Below are positions 11,101 through 22,949 of a stretch of 64,000 nt of DNA, piece after piece. Position 1 is the stretch's first letter, and each line of letters opens with the position of its first letter. The notes under the pieces are model-generated. The model did no database searches and was not told the DNA's origin. It was given only the letters and a program-made list of their open reading frames with translations. The position numbers and the translations under genes were made by a program. Origin of the DNA: Mimachlamys varia (Eukaryota; Mollusca; Bivalvia; Pectinida; Pectinidae); assembly GCA_947623455.1 (NCBI GenBank), contig OX392534.1:6706001-6770000 (forward strand). Direction: 5' to 3'.

Positions 11101-14100
11101 TGTAATAAAATGTCATTAAAAAATTCCCAATAAATGGCAGAAGTTTTGCTTAGAAATAGTTCTTTAAAACAACTGGCAAGTACATATATACATGCTGATG
11201 GTTAATTTCACTGAACAGTTGGGTATGACCAAGATATAAAAAGCAGATAAATGTTACAGTGTTTTCTTATATGAGGCTATCACAACAATGAAAATTTATT
11301 TAAAATGTGCTGTTTGTAGTTACCCGAGTTCCCTGATGGTTACACTGCATCACTGAAAGACCTGGTGTTTTCTATGATGAGGACAGAACCGAAACAACGC
11401 CCCAGCGCCACCAAGTTGTTACAGCACAGTCTTCTACAGGTATTCTAAATCAGTGTTAGCCTGCATGTTGGTTCAAAAGCATATCAGATGATACAGATGT
11501 AAATGTATATAATATATTCTAAAATAGCTACCTGGTAATTTTGAAATAGCACCTTAATGTTTTCATCAGCTTGAAAACAAATTTAATTTTCAAAATATGA
11601 ATTAATTATGTTTAAAACGAACAAGTCATTCAAAATCCATTGTCAGAGAAGTTTCTTTCATTTTCTAATCTAAGGAAGCTGCAAATTGGAAAATACAAGA
11701 TATGTTGGTATTGTCTGAAATGGAAACGAAGGGAAAACCAAACAAGTCGGCTAGATTACGAAGGAGGAGGGATGTCGCTCAAGGAAAATTTGCCAAACCT
11801 GACCTTCGAATGTCAATGTCCTGGAAAGGCATACGGATGGAAATTGACAAACACGAGCAGGAAGTACTCAGCAATGTTATTGATAAACTAGCTCAGGTCA
11901 CTCTCAACAGAAAAGATCAAAACCGGACTCGGGGTTATGGTGAAACCATGCGAAGCAATGGTAGTGGGTATAATGATGATACAATGAGAGTTAATGAATG
12001 CGAAGAAAGTGATGAAACCATGAGGGTTAATCAGACTTATACTGGTACAGATGAAATGGACACAATGAGAGTTAATCGGACATATAAAGGAAGTGATGAT
12101 GATACGATGAGAGTCAATCGGATGTATAGAGATACGAACAATGACACAATGAGAGTTAATGATACGTACAAGGGTATGAGTGATTCGGATGATACAATGA
12201 GAGTCAACCGGACATATAGAGGTACTGACGAAGATACAATGCGAGTCAATCAGAAAGGTACGGGTGATTACAATGACACTATGAGAGTTAACGATACATA
12301 CCCAGGTACTGGAGATTACGGTGAAACCCTGGGAGTCGACGAAAGCAACGATTATGGAGATACTTTTGTTACGGCACGCTCAGAAAGTGACACTCTAAGA
12401 ACATTCTTAAGTAACGATACTGAAAAATACTATGATGCCTCTGAAAGTTTATCATCGATGGTAGCGACAGAGCTGGAAAGTCTTTTACAAACAAGTCCTG
12501 ATTCATTATCATCTCTGAAAATAAATATGGTGTCAAAAGATTTGCTAGAAGGGCAGGGACCAGGTAGCAATACATTGCAAGGCATTGAAAGCTCGGTGTT
12601 ATCAAGTCTGGAAGGATCTGTAGACATTTCCAGAAACCCCATAGCGGCGGCCAGAACCATGGTGGAGGGACTGAAGAAAAACCTGACTCCTTTCGATGGT
12701 TTTGATGAACCAGAGGCAGCACCTGTGCAGGTACCTCAGTATTTTCTAAGATATGTGTATCAATGATGCTATGGTGTATCGTTCATCAAACCAATACTTT
12801 TCCTTAAATAACCTTAGCTGTTAATAGGACTTTAAACAAAATTTAACCTAACCAGATCATCCACAGACACATTTACTGTAAATGTTGTGTATAATCTATT
12901 ATAAAAAATCAAATGAGAATATTACCTGGTAAGCAATATTAAGGGGATGTTCAAAAATAGCACATTATATTGATTTTATAAAAATCATTAAAATATTTCT
13001 AAGATGTTATCTAAAAATTTTTTCAAAATATTGAAAAACTTTGCCAATTCAAAATCATATTGCTATATATATATTGCTTTATAACAAATATTTTATAATT
13101 CATGTATGGAAATACATGTATATAATATTATATAACAGGTATATGGAAATATATATATACCGCCTGAAGAAGCCTGAGAAGGCAGAAAGGCCTTGCGGCA
13201 AAGTCTTTGTTTTTTGTTCTTTTTTATATTCAACTTCGCAAGGAAAACTAATAACTTTTCTTTATATATACCAGGTATATATAGTTACAGTTACATGATT
13301 TTGATTTCTAAGATTGTAAAATATTGAAAGCTCATATATGGTTCTGTGAATATTTTGTCTTTGTGTTTTTCAACATATTTTGTTTATTTTAATAGACAGA
13401 ATCATCCAGTCCTGATGGAGGTAAAAAGAAGAGGAAGAAAGCTAATTTTCTTGCCAAGAAAGCAGGTGAGCTGTTTAGAGAATTTGAACACACAAATAAC
13501 AAATGTTTATAATATAGGGCAGACATGTTACAAACAGACCCTCTATTTTTAAATAAGATAAATTTGGAAAGTACCTCCATGTATCTCCATAAAAATCTAT
13601 ACCAGAAATGTTTCTGATGTTTGACCGATTGGTGTAGTATCTTCCTGTTTGTGATGCTGATACTACATGTACCAGAAAATTCTTCTGTGTTTGCGGACAT
13701 TATACAGATGTTCCGCTTTGGAACTTTATATGATAATAGTATTATTGGTTTTGTGACCTTTTCATCTGTTTGTTTGTTTATCACGACTGTACACAATATT
13801 TCTGTTATTTCCATATTTACAACTTTGACATCAACCAAAATTGAAGAAAATTTTCTTTTCCATCTGGTCTGTTTTTATGTTTTGATACATGTTCATTTAC
13901 ATTTTTATTCTTTTCTTTTGCTCATTTTATTTGTGTTGTCCGGTCTATTGACAGAGAGGAAGAAAAGTGAGACAACATCCCCTGTGGGTAGTTTGACATT
14001 TTCTGACTCTGAGGTATGTCAAGTGCTCTTTTAGTTTGCTTGCTTGTTCCTAAGCTCACATTAAATTCACTATTCTTTCCTTTGAAACCCTGTCAATGAT

Positions 14101-17100
14101 GCTTTTGATCAACTCAATTTTACATAGTTGTATAATCATATTTGCTAAACACTGGATGCTTGTATATAATCATATCTGGGGATGCCAGGATAAAATACAG
14201 CATATTTATAGAATTACATTACCTGGGTAGCTAAAAGGACACTTGTATAACTATATCTGCAAAACACTGAATGCTTGTATAATTATATTTGCTATACACT
14301 GGACACTTGCATATAATCAAATAATAATATAAAACACTAGATGCTTGTATAACTATATTTTCAAAACATAACACTGGATACTTGTATAATTATATCAGCT
14401 TAACACTGGATACTTGTATAATTATATCAGCTTAACACTGGATACTTGTATAATTATATCAGCTTAACACTGGATACTTGTATGATTATATTAGCTTACA
14501 CTGGATACTTGTATAATTATATCAGCTTAACACTGGATACTTGTATAATTATATCAGATAACACTGGATACTTGTATGATTATATTAGCTTACACTGGAT
14601 ACTTGTATAATTATATCGCTAAACACTGGATACTTGTATAATTATATCAGCTAAACACTGGATACTTATATAATTATATTAGCTAATTATAACACTGGAT
14701 ACTTGTATAATAATATCAGCTAAACACTGGATACTTGTATAATTATATCAGCTAAACACTGGATACTTATATAATTATATTAGCTAATTATAACACTGGA
14801 TACTTGTATAATTGTATCAGCTAAACAATATGTATTTGTATAAATATTTAAGCTAATTATACACTGAATACTTGTATAACTCAACCAAGGGCTTATTCTC
14901 TGGAAATTAATTTCTTACAAATAAAACATTTTTACAAATGTTGGTGATATTTTTCATGAAATTATATTAGCTAGATTATAAATCCTGGCTATCTCATTTA
15001 ATCTCAGAGATTGATATGTACCATAATTCTGATGAAATTCGGATCCCTGCGAAAAGTTGCCAAAATCATGACTAAAAAAAAATATAAAAAATGACAGTAA
15101 TTAAAACAACAGTCAAGTTTGATAGAAAACAGAGTTACTGTGTTTGCTGTACTAGACTCAGTATGTTTAGACATACATGGTCTGGGATTTTGTTGTCTAG
15201 GGGCGCTCGCCATAGAGAAATTCATAGACAAATATCCATGGTCTGTTCGAACTTTATAAAGACCTAGTATGAGGTTTGGGGTCTGGAGACACATAGTAAT
15301 GGCCACCAAACATTCTTTGTCTGGGGTGTAGTTAAAGCATAAACATTTAAATAACAAACCTTTTTTTATGCAAAGTTCCACTTTTCGACTAAAAATTAAA
15401 TAAAAAAAGTCCTGTCCAGGGTCAGAAACACATTTCTGATTTATAGATTATTTAATCATGTAAAATTAAGATATCATATTATATATATGGTCTTTATTTT
15501 CTCTATCACCAACCTAGTTTGGATATGGTTAATCACTGCATCAATCTGGTAAAATACTTACGTATACTATATCTCTCAAATAACATTATTGATTAAGTTC
15601 ATATTTACACCATAATATATTGACATCAATTTCTGCTTAAGTGGTAAATATAAGTTGTCATAATCTGTTTCATTATTGTTATTAAATAAATAAAGTTTAT
15701 AAGAGGTTAAAGGTCAAAAGTCAGGCTTGAACTCTTTTGAAAATCAAAGTTTTTATTCAGTATATTTCTAAGACCGATAGACAGATTGAGTTGATAACTA
15801 CCCCATGGTGCTGTATTATCAGGTTCCATGTCTGATGAAGGTGGGATGAATGGAACATCTGTTATCCCCCGTTTTTCTCTCATATTACAGGATATTTAGG
15901 GTCATTGGGATGTGTGGTGGGTGGGGGGCACTGCATGAAAGGGGATGTCTGTTACAACTAACACAGTACAGTGAAAAATAAAATCTCTTGTATCATATGG
16001 AGACTTTGGTCCCAACTTTGATAAAGATTGGATACACCAAAGTTTCTGTATGAAAGAGATTCCATTGCATTAGAAATTAGCATGAAAATGGCTGTTGATC
16101 CTATGACCTTGATCATAGAATTTTGTATATTTGATTTGACCTTGGATAGAAATATACAGCACCTGTTGACCTTGTGACCTTGTACACACATGCTCAGAAA
16201 GCCACCTACAGAAATGTCAAAGAGGGAAATGAGGCACCTCCGGCCAATATGGTTCCCAAGGAAACGATGGAGGAAGAGGAGGAACCTGTCAGAATGAGGT
16301 AATTTAAACATACTATATTTTATATTGTTTTGTTTTTCTGATTCAATCAATAAACCATATACTTATATACACACAAGTACTGTATAGGTAATTTATGTAG
16401 TATATCTTCGTGTTATCAGTTATTTCTTGTGTAATAAAAAATATGATAATACTGTAATTAATTAAATCATTAGCATTTGATTAAAATGTTAATATCAATT
16501 TCTTGTTTCAAAATTGATTTGAATTACCAGAAAAGCTTTTTTTTTTTTATTTATTTAATTTACTTTATGACCGCTGTGTATTAATCTATTTCAGACCAAA
16601 ACGTGCACGTTCCCGTGGTTCCGGTTACGTACCCTTTGACAGAAGAAAGACAACAGATTCCATCCGAGGCATTCTGGGTAATGTCATTACATTCTTCAGT
16701 CAAGGAGGAAGTTCAATTTGTCAATCTAATGCTTAAAACATTTGTTTGAATTGTCAGCAGTGTAAACACATTGCTTCACTTAGAATCATTAGCTATACTT
16801 TGCAATATTTTTGAAGGAAGTATCAGGAAATGTCTAAGAAAGATATTTAGTCTTAATGATAGTTTTTCATTATGTAAATTTCTGTTTTCTAGCCATAATG
16901 AGTGTGCCTGAAAACAAGGGCATCTGTGATGACCAGGCAGCACTTTTACGAAGGTAGGTAGTGAGGAACTGGGTGTCACCATGACTCCTAAATATTATTC
17001 CATTTTGACACAGATTAGCAAATCTGCTGGTGTACATTACATAGAATAATTAACAATTTGTAGATCTGGCAGAGGGTTGTAATTTGATAGGTGTGATATG

Positions 17101-20100
17101 GCCCAGTTGTAGGTTTGGGGGAGGGTTGTAATTTGATGGGTTTTATATGGTCTTGTTGTAGGTCTAAGGGAGGGTTGCAATTTGATGGGTTAGACAATGC
17201 CTTGTTGTAGGTCTAGTGGAAGTTTGTAATTTGATGGGTTGGATATGGCCAAGTTATAGGTCTGGGGGAGGGTTGTAATTTGATGGGTTGGATATGGTCC
17301 TGTTGTAGGTCTAGTGGAGGTTTGTAATTTGATGGATGTGATAAGCCCCTGTTGTAGGTCTGGGGGAGGGTTGTAATTTGATGGGTTTGGTATGGCCCAG
17401 TTGTAGGTCTGGGGGAGAGTTGTAATTTGATGGGTGTGATATGGTCCTGTTGTAGGTCTGGGGGAGGATTGTAATTTGATTGGTTGGATATGGTCCTGTT
17501 GTAGGTCTGGGAGAGGGTTGTAATTTGATGGGTTTGATATAGCCCAGTTGTAGGTCTGGTGGAGGGTTGTAATTTGATGGGTTTGATAAGCCCCAGTTTT
17601 AGGTCTGGGGGAGGGTTGTAATTTGATGGGTTTGATATAGCCCAGTTGTAGGTCTGGTGGAGGGTTGTAATTTGATGGGTTTGATAAGCCCCAGTTGTAG
17701 GTCTGGGGGAGGGTCGAATTTGATGGGTTGGGTATGGCCCAGTTGTAGGTCTTGGGGAGGGTTGTAATTTGATAGGTTTGATATGGCCCTGTTGTAGGTC
17801 TGGGAGAGGGTTGTAATTTGATGGGTTGGATATGGCCCTGTTGTAGGTCTGGTGGAGGGTTGTAATTTGATGGGTTTGATATGGCCCAGTTGTAGGTCTG
17901 GTGGAGGGTCGAATTTGATGGGTTGGGTATGGCCCAGTTTTAGGTCTTGGGGAGGGTTGTAATTTGATAGGTTTGATATGGCCCTGTTGTAGGTCTGGTG
18001 GAGGGTTGTAATTTGATGGGTTTGATATGGCCCAGTTGTAGGTCTGGGGGAGGGTTGTAATTTGATGGGTTGGGTATGGCCCTGTTGTAGGTCTGGTGGA
18101 GGGTTGTAATTTCATGGGTTGGATATGGCCCTGTTGTAGGTCTGGTGGAGGGTTGTAATTTGATGGGTTTGATATGGTCCTGTTGTAGGTCTGGGGGAGG
18201 GTTGTAATTTGATTGGTTGATTAGGCCCAGTTGTAGGTCTGGGGGAGGGTTGTAATTTGATGGGTTGGATATGGCCCAGTTGTAGGTCTGGGGGAGGGTT
18301 GTAATTTGATTGGTTGATAAGGCCCAGTGTAAGTATGGGGGAGGGTTGTACTTTGATTGGTTGGATATGGCCCAGTTGTAGGTCTGGGGGAGGGTTGTAA
18401 TTTGATTGGTTGATTAGGCCCAGTTGTAGGTCTGGGGGAGGGTTGTAATTTGATGGGTTGGATATGGCCTTTTTATAGGTCTGGGGGAAGGTTGATATAC
18501 AGACTGATGATTTTCTTCAATTTAAGCTAAAGACTGAAGATTCCTAAGACATTATACCAGATATAGACTGATGGTTCTATACTCACAATATCATAGATAG
18601 ACTGATGGTTCTATACTCACAATTCAAGATATAGACTGATGGTTCTATACTCACAATTCAAGATATAGACTGATGGTTCTATACTCACAATTTAAGATAT
18701 AGACTGATGGTTCTATACTCACAATTTAAGATATAGACTGTTGGTTCTATACTCACAATTTAAGCTAAAGACTGATGGCTCTATACTCACAATTTAAGAT
18801 ATAGACTGATGGCTCTATACTCACAATTTAAGATATAGACTGATGGTTCTATACTCACAATTTAAGATATAAACTGATGGTTCTATACTCACAATTTAAG
18901 ATATAGACTGATGGTTCTATACTCACAATTTAAGATATAGACTGATGGTTCTATACTCACAATTTAAGATATAAACTGATGGTTCTATACTCACAATTTA
19001 AGCTAAAGACTGTTGGTTCTATACTCCCAATTTAAGATATAGACTTATGGTTCTTTACTCACAATATCATAGATAGACTGATGGTTCTATACTCACAATT
19101 CAAGATATAGACTTATGGTTCTTTACTCACAATATCATAGATAGACTGATGGTTCTATACTCACAATTTAAGCTAAAGACTGATGGCTCTATACTCACAA
19201 TTTAAGATATAGACTGATGGTTCTATACTCACACTTTAAGATATAGACTGATGGTTCTTTCTGTATGATACAACCTACAGATAAAGACAGAAAGAAAGTT
19301 TGATCAATTCAGCTGCTAATCAGAAATGTTAGACAATATGGCAATATTAAATGATATATCACGTATTCCACCACATAGCTCTACAATGCTGCTACTAAAA
19401 TAATGAAAGTTTTGTGAAGTTTCACATAAGGCACTGTAGCAATAATGAAAATTGAAATATATATAACATGTGCTTGGTTTAGATATTTCTGAAAATTATA
19501 TAATTATGTATATTATATATTTGCAATAAAGAATTTTTATATTTTCTAGGGAAATAACAAGTGACATAGGAAAGGACATGCTGGATAAATGTATGGACCT
19601 AATGACTAGTATCCAGGACGATAATATTCTACAGGTAAGGTTTTAATCTGTTACTGACGTAGGAATACAGAATGTATCCTTGTTCATGTGAGTTTTCAGG
19701 GTTTTTCCACCAGATGATATAGTTTTCATATTTTGTCCCCCAGTTATTGCCCATAATTTAGTAGCTATTATTGTTACAGTAAAACTATAAATTTACTCTA
19801 TGTTGTTTGTATAAAAGGCAATGTGTTGCTCCTTTTGCCAGCAGTTGAATATAGTCTTCATTAAAGGTAAAGCCCCCCCCCCCCCCCAAGTCTGCCGATC
19901 ATTATTACAATATTTCATCCCCACATTGTAGCTTATCTTATCTTATCTTAACCTCTTTTCTGCTGTCCATTGATGTTTTGTTGGAATTAATACATTAAAG
20001 TTTATACATCTACCATATTCGGCCTCCATCCCCTATCTGTTGCTCATTATCATAATATTCATAGCCCCAGCACATCCCCCATCTTCCAACTCCAGCTCCT

Positions 20101-20966
20101 TTCCTACTGTTCGTTGGTGTTTTTGTTAGGATTAGTGTGTAAAGAGTCCTGCCACCCTTCCCCAGTCTGCTGATCATTATAACTTTTATGTGAGTTAATG
20201 TATTTAATAGAACTAATTATTGCTGCTCTTCATCAGTGTAACTAGAACAAATGTCACTCATAAATGTATATATTTGAGTTAACATTGTGCCTCTGTCCGA
20301 TTACTGTTAGTTTGTTTTCATTATTTTGAAAGATTAATAGGGAGTCAATCTCATGACCTACTTATATGTTTGTATATTGTTGTAGATGGTGCTCATACTA
20401 AACATGTTTGTATATTGTTGTAGATGGTGCTCATGACCTACTTACATGTTTCTTTATTGTTGTAGATGGTGCCCATACTAAACATGTTTGTATATTGTAG
20501 GTTGTGCTTTAAAGTCTATCACATGACCTACTTACATGTTTGTATATTGTAGGTGATACTTTAAAGTCTATCTCATGACCTACTTACATGTTTGTATATT
20601 GTAGGTGGCACTTTAAAGTCTATCTCATGACCTACTTACATGTTTGTATATTGTAGGTGATACTTTAAAGTCTATCTCATGACCTACTTACATGTTTGTA
20701 TATTGTAGGTGATACTTTAAAGTCTATCTCATGACCTACTTACATGTTTGTATATTGTAGGTGATACTTTAAAGTCTATCTTATGACCTACTTACATGTT
20801 TGTATATTGTAGGTGGCACTTTAAAGTCTATCTCATGACCTACTTACATGTTTGTATATTGTAGGTGGTGCTTCAAGATTTGATTGGACCCAGAAAATAT
20901 GAGGAACACAAAATGCACCTGTTCTTTCTGAGGATGTTTGAATTAAATTCGTTAGCTTCATATTGA
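8139..20966 (+). CDS. NEK-family Ser/Thr kinase with C-terminal TMRVN repeat array (14 exons, 799 aa)
   Basis: Exons: 8139-8234, 9172-9432, 10026-10126, 10507-10603, 10806-10913, 11320-11439, 11675-12730, 13396-13465, 13955-14013, 16198-16298, 16595-16677, 16893-16953, 19550-19634, 20865-20966. They total 2400 nt with no internal stop. Residues 1-260 are a protein kinase: Gly loop GKGAYGSV (14-21), Lys36 in YALKR, HRDLKTKN (128-135), DLG in place of DFG (148-150), GTLTYMSPE, DVWSFGC. These features point to the NIMA-related family; EFCEGGDL and the domain order recall NEK11, but I do not assign a subtype. Residues 352-467 hold nine TMR[V/S]N repeats. A lysine-rich segment follows (KKKRKK, exon 8). 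The last about 80 residues (exons 11-14) are helical and resemble the C-terminal module of NEK11. The first ATG at 8130 is in another frame and stops quickly; 8139 is used because it leads directly into the kinase. NEK kinases act in cell-cycle control, cilia and DNA-damage signalling. Confidence 0.88.
10267..10419 (+). repeat. 79-bp direct duplication in a NEK intron
   Basis: GATCTTGATGATATTCATTT starts both copies (10267 and 10346). They stay almost identical through TTTTATGTATTTGCATTCCA to the GATGATGAGT end. Intron 3 of the plus-strand NEK gene at 8139-20966. Confidence 0.85.
11942..12292 (+). repeat. Nine coding [D/E]-TMR[V/S]N repeats in the NEK kinase C-terminal region
   Basis: Within exon 7, nine acidic-flanked Thr-Met-Arg-Val/Ser-Asn motifs lie at protein Thr positions 352, 364, 377, 391, 405, 419, 435, 449 and 463, spaced 12 to 16 residues. 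Most copies continue as N-x-T-Y-x-G followed by an acidic run. Degenerate relatives (ETLGV, DTF, DTLR) follow downstream. The nucleotide repeats are diverged at third positions (atgagagttaat, atgagagtcaat, atgcgagtcaat), so the motif appears kept by protein-level constraint and not only by recent tandem slippage. MST1/2 Hippo kinases use similar acidic Thr-Met motifs in their linker, autophosphorylated to bind MOB1 and the SLMAP FHA domain. That this array works in the same way is inference. Confidence 0.9.
14140..14880. repeat. 32-bp minisatellite
   Basis: About 20 copies of CACTGGATACTTGTATAATT plus ATATCAGCTTAA, more diverged at the edges. Intron 9 of the NEK gene at 8139-20966. Confidence 0.85.
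17050..18495. repeat. 50-bp minisatellite, about 29 copies
   Basis: Unit GTTTGATATGGCCCAGTTGT, AGGTCTGGGGGAGGGTTGTA, ATTTGATGGG. The complement of the unit lacks stops in all three frames, so a 300-residue minus-strand frame (17213-18115) appears with a cycling three-frame repeat. It lies in intron 12 of the NEK gene and shows no coding signal. Confidence 0.9.
18500..19262. repeat. 34-bp minisatellite
   Basis: About 22 copies of AGATATAGACTGATGGTTCT plus ATACTCACAATTTA, directly following the 50-bp array in the same intron. Confidence 0.9.
20368..20862. repeat. 52-bp minisatellite carrying copies of a 3' splice site
   Basis: Unit TTGTAGGTGATACTTTAAAG, TCTATCTCATGACCTACTTA, CATGTTTGTATA. The terminal exon of the NEK gene begins directly after the last TTGTAG at 20865, so every unit upstream carries a similar acceptor. 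Confidence 0.85.
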
Positions 20967-21465
20967 CATCGTTTGACATCTCTCCAATTTTCAAAGGGCA
21001 CAAAAGTTTTGTAGAAAATACTGTATATAAACAAACACTATGAAAGTTGAAAAATACTCTGTGCTTTCTAAATAATGGAAATGAAATAATGATTTGCACT
21101 AAAGGTATGTTTGGAAAAAGGTTATATGCAGCATAAAGGGAGTTAAAGGCATATGAGGCAATTTAACTTGCTCCTTTTAGTCCAAGTTAACTACATTCCA
21201 TAAATAGATAGATAGGATAGATTAACAAATTCAAATTTTGCACTAAATTTTATTTAAGTTTAACGTGTGAAATTTTATGCATACAATTTTGATAAGATGT
21301 GAATGTTAAAATTTTATTTTTAGAAATGGTTTGATAACAAGTCATGTAAATGAAACATTTTTATTTTTAGAAAAGTTGTACTTGTCATTACCTAGTATAC
21401 TAACAGAACTTAATACAGTGATTAATTCCTTCTTCTCTGGAATCAAGGTTTTGAGATGTTCCCTG

Positions 21466-22935
21466 TCGTAGGATATATATACCTGTTAGGCCTGTTGTAG
21501 GATATATATACCTGTTCGGCCTGTCGTAGGATATATATACCTGTTATGCCTGTCGTAGGATATATATACCTGTTAGGCCTGTCGTAGGATAAATATACCT
21601 GTTAGGCCTGTCGTAGGATATATATACCTGTTAGGCATGTCGTAGGAAATATATACCTGTTAGGCCTGTCGTAGGATATATATACCTGTACGGCCTGTAG
21701 CAGGATATATATACCTGTACGGCCTGTCATAGGATATATATACCTGTTAAGCCTGTCGTACGATATATATACCTGTAAGGCCAGTCGTAGGATATATATA
21801 CCTGTTAGGCATGTCATAGGATATATATACCTGGTAGGCCTGTCGTAGGATATATATACCTGTTAGGCCTGTCGTAGGATGTATATACCTGTTAGGCATG
21901 TCGTAGGATATATATACCTGTTAGGCCTGTCGTAGGATATATATACCTGTTAGGCCTGTCGTAGGATATATATACCTGTTAGGCCTGTCGTAGGATATAT
22001 ATACCTGTACGGCCTGTCGTAGGATATATATACCTGTTAGGCCTGACGTAGGATATATTTACCTGTTAGGCCTGACGTAGGATATATTTACCTGTTAGGC
22101 CTGTCGTAGGATATATATACCTGTTAGGCCTGTCGTTAAGGATATATATACCTGTTAGGCCTGTCGTACCTGTTAGGCCTGTCGTAGGATATATATACCT
22201 GTTAAGCCTGTAGTTGGATATATATACCTATTAGGCCTGTCGTAGGATATATATACCTGTTAGGCCTGTCGTAGGATATATATACCTGTTAGGCCTGTCG
22301 TAGGATATATGTACCTGTTAGGCCTGTTGTAGGATGTATATACCTGTTAGGCCTGTCGTAGGAAATATATACCTGTTAGGCCTGTCGTAGGATATATATA
22401 CCTGTACGGCCTGTAGTAGGATATATATACCTGTACGGCCTGTCGTAGGATATATATACCTGTACGGCCTGTCGTAGGATATATATACCTGTTAGGCGAG
22501 TCGTAGGATATATATACCTGTTAGGCCTGTCGTAGGAAATATGTACCTGTTAGGCCAGTCGTAGGATATATAGATCTGTTAAGCCTGTCGTACGATATAT
22601 ATACCTGTTAGGCCTGTCGTAGGATATATATACCTGTTAGGCCAGTCGTAGGATATATGTACCTGTTAGGCCTATTGTAGGATATATATACCTGTTAGGC
22701 ATGTCGTAGGATATATATACCTGGTAGGCCTGTCGTAGGATATATATACCTGGTAGGCCTGTCATAGGATATATATACATGTTAAGCCTGTCGTACGATA
22801 TATATACCTGTTAGGCCAGTCGTAGGATATATATACCTGTTAGGCATGTCATAGGATATATATACCTGGTAGGCCTGTCGTAGGATATATATACCTGTTA
22901 GGCCTGTCGTAGGATATATATACCTGTTAGGCATG
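21466..22935. repeat. 29-bp minisatellite, about 50 copies
   Basis: Unit CCTGTCGTAGGATATATATA plus CCTGTTAGG. Variants (TACGG, AAGCC, GTATATAC) recur in blocks, as expected from unequal exchange. It starts about 500 bp downstream of the NEK stop codon. Confidence 0.9.
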
Positions 22936-22949
22936 CGTTCGTAGTAATT

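Noticed and set aside
12037..12249. Antisense frame opposite the TMRVN repeats
   Set aside because: It is the mirror of the repeated coding exon and mirrors its periodicity.
13389..13838. 149-residue minus-strand open frame
   Set aside because: It overlaps NEK exon 8 in antisense and continues into an intron; no known motif.
13621..14034. 137-residue hydrophobic plus-strand frame
   Set aside because: Its 3' end is NEK exon 9 in the correct frame; the hydrophobic part is the pyrimidine-rich intron before the acceptor at 13953-13954.
17213..18115. 300-residue minus-strand open frame rich in Pro, Thr and Gln
   Set aside because: It is the complement of a 50-bp minisatellite that happens to lack stops in all three frames. 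It lies inside a NEK intron and has no splice or start context.
20833..21099. 88-residue minus-strand frame
   Set aside because: It is antisense to the terminal NEK exon, which is supported by a clean junction and an in-frame stop.
21602..21817. Regular 29-bp repeats that could be taken for CRISPR repeats
   Set aside because: Units are directly contiguous with no unique spacers, there are no cas genes, and the context is eukaryotic.
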